From: Ruminococcus flavefaciens
Lineage (GTDB): Bacteria; Bacillota; Clostridia; Oscillospirales; Ruminococcaceae
Assembly (NCBI GenBank): GCA_002310115.1
Contig: DBYI01000019.1
Span: 1-64,000, forward strand
Direction: 5' to 3'
Length of the DNA stretch: 64,000 bases
Part shown: positions 61,043 to 64,000 of the stretch, piece by piece
Layout of the letters: every line of letters starts with the position of its first letter
How positions within the stretch are numbered: position 1 is the first letter of the stretch
Program-made: the position numbers and the translations under genes
Notes under the pieces: model-generated
Seen by the model: only the letters and a program-made list of their open reading frames with translations
Told to the model about the DNA's origin: nothing
Databases searched by the model: none

Positions 61043-62236
61043 ATGACTATTCAGGAACTCAGAGAAAAAAGAGCAAAAGCATGGGATACAGCCCGTGATT
61101 TTCTCGATTCAAAGCGTAACGCAAGCGGCCTTCTCTCAGAGGAGGACAGTAAAACATACGATACACTGGAACATACAATAGTTGACCTTGGCAAGGAAAT
61201 CGAGCGTATGGAAAGAGCCGAGCGTATCGGACAGGAGCTTTCAGCGGCTACTACAACACCAGTTGTTGGAACTCCCGGAGCTCATATAACAGATACTCCA
61301 AAGCACTCTACAGGCACTGAGGAATACAGCAAGGCTTTCTGGAACAGTGTCCGTAACCGTAACTGGATCGATGTTCGCAACGACTTACAGATAGGTGAAG
61401 ATACCGAAGGCGGCTATCTCGTACCGGATGAGTTTGAGAAAAAGCTCATTGAAGCCCTTGAGGAGGAAAACGTATTCCGTCCACTTGCCACAAGAATACA
61501 GACTTCAAGCGGCGATAGAAAGATACCGGTTGTAACTTCAAAGGGTGAAGCGGTATGGATGGAGGAGGAAGAGGCATATACTCTCTCCGATGACTCCTTC
61601 GGTCAGCTCTCACTCTCTGCTTACAAGGTCGGCACGGCTATCAAGATCTCCGAGGAACTTCTCAACGACTCCGTTTTTGACCTACCCGCCTATATTGCAA
61701 AGGAATTCGCCCGTAGAATCGGTGCAAAGGAAGAGGAAGCATTTGTCGCTGGCGACGGTGTCGGCAAGCCTACGGGCATTTTCGCGGCTTCTGGAGGCGC
61801 TCAGGAAGGTGCAACCTCAAGCGGAGCTGCAATCAGCTTTGATGACATGATAGAGCTGTTTTATTCTATCAAGAGCCCATATCGTAAGAAGGCTGTCTGG
61901 CTTCTCAACGAGCAGACCGTCAAGGCTCTCCGTAAAATCAAGGACAACACCGGCAACTATATCTGGCAGCCCAGTGTTTCCAACGGTATTCCCGATACTA
62001 TACTCAATCGCCCCTATGTAACTTCCGTTTATGCACCTACAATAGAAGCAGGCAGTAAGGCTATTGCATTCGGTGACTTCAGCTATTACTGGATAGCAGA
62101 CCGTCAGGGACGCAGTATGAAGCGACTTAACGAGCTTTTTGCCATGAACGGACAGATAGGCTTCCTTGCTTCACAGAGAGTTGACGGCAAGCTCATACTT
62201 CCCGAAGCTGTAAAGGTGCTGACTATGAAGGCATGA
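61043..62236 (+). CDS. Major capsid protein (HK97 gp5-like)
   Basis: A 397-residue capsid protein: a helical N-terminal scaffold part (1 to about 95) and the capsid fold, with GGYLVPDEFEKKLIEALEEE, FGQLSLSAYKVGTAIKISEE, FVAGDGVGKPTGIF and QGRSMKRLNELFA. Ends by overlapping the connector gene by 4 bases (ATGA type). GGAGG precedes the ATG. Confidence 0.95.
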   Translation: MTIQELREKRAKAWDTARDFLDSKRNASGLLSEEDSKTYDTLEHTIVDLGKEIERMERAERIGQELSAATTTPVVGTPGAHITDTPKHSTGTEEYSKAFWNSVRNRNWIDVRNDLQIGEDTEGGYLVPDEFEKKLIEALEEENVFRPLATRIQTSSGDRKIPVVTSKGEAVWMEEEEAYTLSDDSFGQLSLSAYKVGTAIKISEELLNDSVFDLPAYIAKEFARRIGAKEEEAFVAGDGVGKPTGIFAASGGAQEGATSSGAAISFDDMIELFYSIKSPYRKKAVWLLNEQTVKALRKIKDNTGNYIWQPSVSNGIPDTILNRPYVTSVYAPTIEAGSKAIAFGDFSYYWIADRQGRSMKRLNELFAMNGQIGFLASQRVDGKLILPEAVKVLTMKA

Positions 62237-62505
62237 TAACACTTGCTGAAACTAAGAATTATCTCCGTGTAGACCACTGCGAAGACGACAAGCTCATAAT
62301 ATCGCTTATAGATACGGCCAAGCGCCTTGTGAAAGACGTAGGCAGAATGGATGATGCTGCACTTGCGGTAAATGAGGAAACCTCACGGCAGGCTATGCTG
62401 TATACTGTATCGTACCTCTACGAAAACCGCAATACTGCTGACTACCATAAGCTGACTCTTACACTCAGGGCGCTTTTATTTGCACAGAGGGAGGGCATTA
62501 TCTGA
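62233..62505 (+). CDS. Head-tail connector protein (gp6-like)
   Basis: A 90-residue protein beginning MITLAETKNYLRVDHCEDDK, the typical start of phage gp6/QLRG-type connectors. Overlaps the genes on both sides (4 bases and 1 base). Confidence 0.88.
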   Translation: MITLAETKNYLRVDHCEDDKLIISLIDTAKRLVKDVGRMDDAALAVNEETSRQAMLYTVSYLYENRNTADYHKLTLTLRALLFAQREGII

Positions 62506-62858
62506 TGGAAATAGGAATACTTAATCAGAGGATATCCTTCCTCGAGCATCATACGAAAACTGACAGTATCGGCAATCACAAGGCTCAGTGGGAGGAGGCT
62601 TTCTCCTGCTGGGCAGCCGTTACTCCAAAGTCATCAACTGAAACGACAGAAGCCGGTGTTACAAAAGAAATCTACTCAATAGAATTCATAGTACGGCAGA
62701 CCTCAGATACTATGAGGATAAATCCGACAACGTACAGGGTTCAGTTCCGTGGGCTATCATATAACATTGACAGTATACTGCCGAATTACAAGTCCATGGA
62801 CTATATGAAAATAACGGCAGGTACACGAAGGGCTGGTGAACAGGATGACTTCTATTGA
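62505..62858 (+). CDS. Head closure protein (head-tail adaptor)
   Basis: A 117-residue protein: GILNQRISFLEHHTKTDSIG, CWAAVTP, YSIEFIVRQTSDTMRINPTT and ITAGTRR match phage head-tail adaptors (SPP1 gp16 type). Placed between the connector and the HK97 gp10-like gene, as expected. Confidence 0.88.
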   Translation: MEIGILNQRISFLEHHTKTDSIGNHKAQWEEAFSCWAAVTPKSSTETTEAGVTKEIYSIEFIVRQTSDTMRINPTTYRVQFRGLSYNIDSILPNYKSMDYMKITAGTRRAGEQDDFY

Positions 62859-63213
62859 CGATATGGCTGATGTTATTATGAAAGGTCTGGCTGAATACGC
62901 TGACCTTGCAGATACGGAAATGAAAAAAGCTGTCAAAAAGACAGCTGCTAACGTTAAAAAGGAAATATCTGCAAATGCTCCGAAGCTTAGCGGCGGATAC
63001 GGAAAGAGCTGGACTGTCCGAAAGACAAGAGAGAACAGCCATACACTGGAAATGACCGTTCATTCCAGGAACAGATATCAGCTTGCACACCTGCTTGAAA
63101 AAGGACACGCCAAGCGTAATGGCGGACGTGTATCAGGCAAGCCGCATATTGCACCTGCGGAAGCACAGGGTGAGAAACTGCTAACTCGTATGATTGAGGA
63201 GGCACTTTCATGA
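62845..63213 (+). CDS. HK97 gp10-like tail-completion protein
   Basis: A 122-residue protein with VKKTAANVKKEISANAPK, GGYGKSWTV and LAHLLEKGHAKRNGGRV, the usual gp10 family signature. ATG at 62845 is preferred to GTG at 62836. Overlaps the previous gene by 14 bases and the next by 4. Confidence 0.88.
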   Translation: MTSIDDMADVIMKGLAEYADLADTEMKKAVKKTAANVKKEISANAPKLSGGYGKSWTVRKTRENSHTLEMTVHSRNRYQLAHLLEKGHAKRNGGRVSGKPHIAPAEAQGEKLLTRMIEEALS

Positions 63214-63527
63214 CCTACGAAGAAATCAAAGAAATGATACAGGAGATAGAGCTTCCTTTTGCCTATCATCATTTTGCAGAGGGTGAGTCTCCACACCTGC
63301 CCTTTGTTATTTTTCTCTCTCCCGGCGAGGACACCTTCGGCGCAGATAACCTGATGTATCACAGCTTCAAACAGCTTGATGTAGAGCTGTATACTGACGA
63401 AAAATCCCCCGAAGCCGAACAGCGGGTGGAGGAAGTGCTGACACAGCACAGTATTTATTATACGAAAACCGAAAGCTGGATCGAGAGCGAGAAGCTCTAC
63501 GAGGTGCTTTACGAAATGGAGGTATAA
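63210..63527 (+). CDS. Phage tail terminator-like protein
   Basis: A 105-residue protein (LPFAYHHFAEGESPHLPFVI, LDVELYTDEKSPEAEQRVEE) at the position where tail terminator or minor capsid proteins are coded in HK97-type phages. The function rests mainly on synteny and length. Confidence 0.7.
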   Translation: MTYEEIKEMIQEIELPFAYHHFAEGESPHLPFVIFLSPGEDTFGADNLMYHSFKQLDVELYTDEKSPEAEQRVEEVLTQHSIYYTKTESWIESEKLYEVLYEMEV

Positions 63528-63529
63528 CA

Positions 63530-64000
63530 ATGGCACTGCAGAAGAATAAGGTAAAATTCGGCCTGAATAAGGTGCATTGGGCAAAGATCACGGCATGGAG
63601 CGATGACGGCGTTCCGAACTTTGCAACGCCTGTGCGTCTGCCCGGTGCAGTTTCCCTGAGCATTGATGCGAACGGCGAAAACGAGAACTTCTACGCTGAC
63701 AACAGCGTTTATTATGTCATCAACAACAACGCAGGCTACGACGGTGATCTGGAGGTCGCACTCATCACAACCGATTTTGCAACGGCGATTCTCGGCGAAC
63801 AGCTTGATGCAAAGGGCGTTCTGGTGGAGCGCAACGACGCGGAGACATCGCAGTTCGCACTCATGTTTGAGTTTGACGGAGACAAGAACCACATCCGCCA
63901 TGTGCTGTACTGCTGCTCTGCGTCCCGTCCTGCGACTGAGGGTGAGACTACCGAGGAGAGCAAGTCCGTCAAGACGGAAAAGCTATCCCTCAAGGCATCG
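63530..64000 (+). CDS. Major tail protein, partial at window end
   Basis: ATG at 63530 after GGAGG opens a frame that stays open to the end of the window (157 codons). It begins MALQKNKVKFGLNKVHWAK and contains LPGAVSLSIDANGEN and YDGDLEVALITTDFATAILG, typical of phage major tail proteins of the phi13 type. This gene is visibly richer in GC than the ones before it, like the start of the portal gene. Confidence 0.88.
   Translation, partial: MALQKNKVKFGLNKVHWAKITAWSDDGVPNFATPVRLPGAVSLSIDANGENENFYADNSVYYVINNNAGYDGDLEVALITTDFATAILGEQLDAKGVLVERNDAETSQFALMFEFDGDKNHIRHVLYCCSASRPATEGETTEESKSVKTEKLSLKAS

Noticed and set aside
1..64000. tRNA genes, rRNA genes, CRISPR arrays and insertion sequences
   Set aside because: I saw no cloverleaf-like segment, rRNA stretch, regular direct-repeat array or transposase frame on either strand by eye; a tRNAscan/Infernal run would be needed to be certain.

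Overview
The window looks like a chromosome segment of a cellulolytic, low-GC Gram-positive gut bacterium of the Ruminococcus type (R. flavefaciens/R. albus/R. champanellensis-like). The evidence is four secreted proteins with dockerin modules (one a GH9 glucanase), a small class D-like sortase, strong AGGAGG ribosome-binding sites, Thr-rich linkers and Spo0A-type regulators. The species cannot be fixed from sequence alone. I saw no rRNA, tRNA or CRISPR array.

Region 1 (1-23,060) is a plant-polysaccharide and cell-surface region. It holds a sortase, a promoter-bearing but truncated secreted-protein gene, a GH9-dockerin enzyme, Spo0A-C-like small proteins, a decayed histidine kinase, a protein with a dockerin between two copies of a module, an ECF sigma/anti-sigma pair, a dockerin/SH3 protein sharing a post-dockerin module with the GH9 enzyme, an unknown gene coupled to a cytoplasmic GH3 beta-glucosidase, a DUF285/BspA-like surface protein, and a protein built of EF-hand-like loops ending in a different dockerin type.

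Region 2 (about 23,830-50,200) is a large Wzx/Wzy-type exopolysaccharide (capsule) locus, all on the plus strand. It starts with a promoter and a 120-nt structured, terminator-ended RNA, followed by a Wzz-tyrosine kinase fusion and the priming sugar transferase. After a second structured element comes a visibly AT-rich serotype-type cassette (26.7-39.25 kb): glycosyltransferases, Wzy, Wzx, two pyruvyl transferases and two FrhB/FdhB-type Fe-S proteins. One pyruvyl transferase is fused to an FrhB-like domain and interrupted at an A6 tract. A more GC-balanced part follows: rmlBDCA for dTDP-rhamnose, an epimerase, VanZ, a lipoprotein, a polytopic membrane protein, a DPM-like GT2, a sugar kinase-uridylyltransferase fusion, GtrA and a small ribbon-helix-helix protein.

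Region 3 (50,200-58,900) carries a second ECF sigma/anti-sigma pair paralogous to the first, a SH3-SLH-NlpC/P60 cell-wall protein behind a possible structured leader, a UDP-sugar dehydrogenase with an N-terminal XRE DNA-binding domain (with a perfect sigma-A promoter and an adjacent 22-bp inverted repeat), a peptidoglycan-binding/ricin-lectin protein and a hypothetical gene.

Region 4 (58,990-64,000) is the head-morphogenesis module of an HK97-type prophage (portal, ClpP-like protease, capsid, connectors, tail protein running off the window). It begins abruptly at the portal with no terminase beside it. The most unusual items are the structured RNAs in the polysaccharide locus, the pyruvyl transferase/Fe-S protein pairs with a possible frameshift switch, the XRE-dehydrogenase fusion with its candidate operator, and the shared post-dockerin module.
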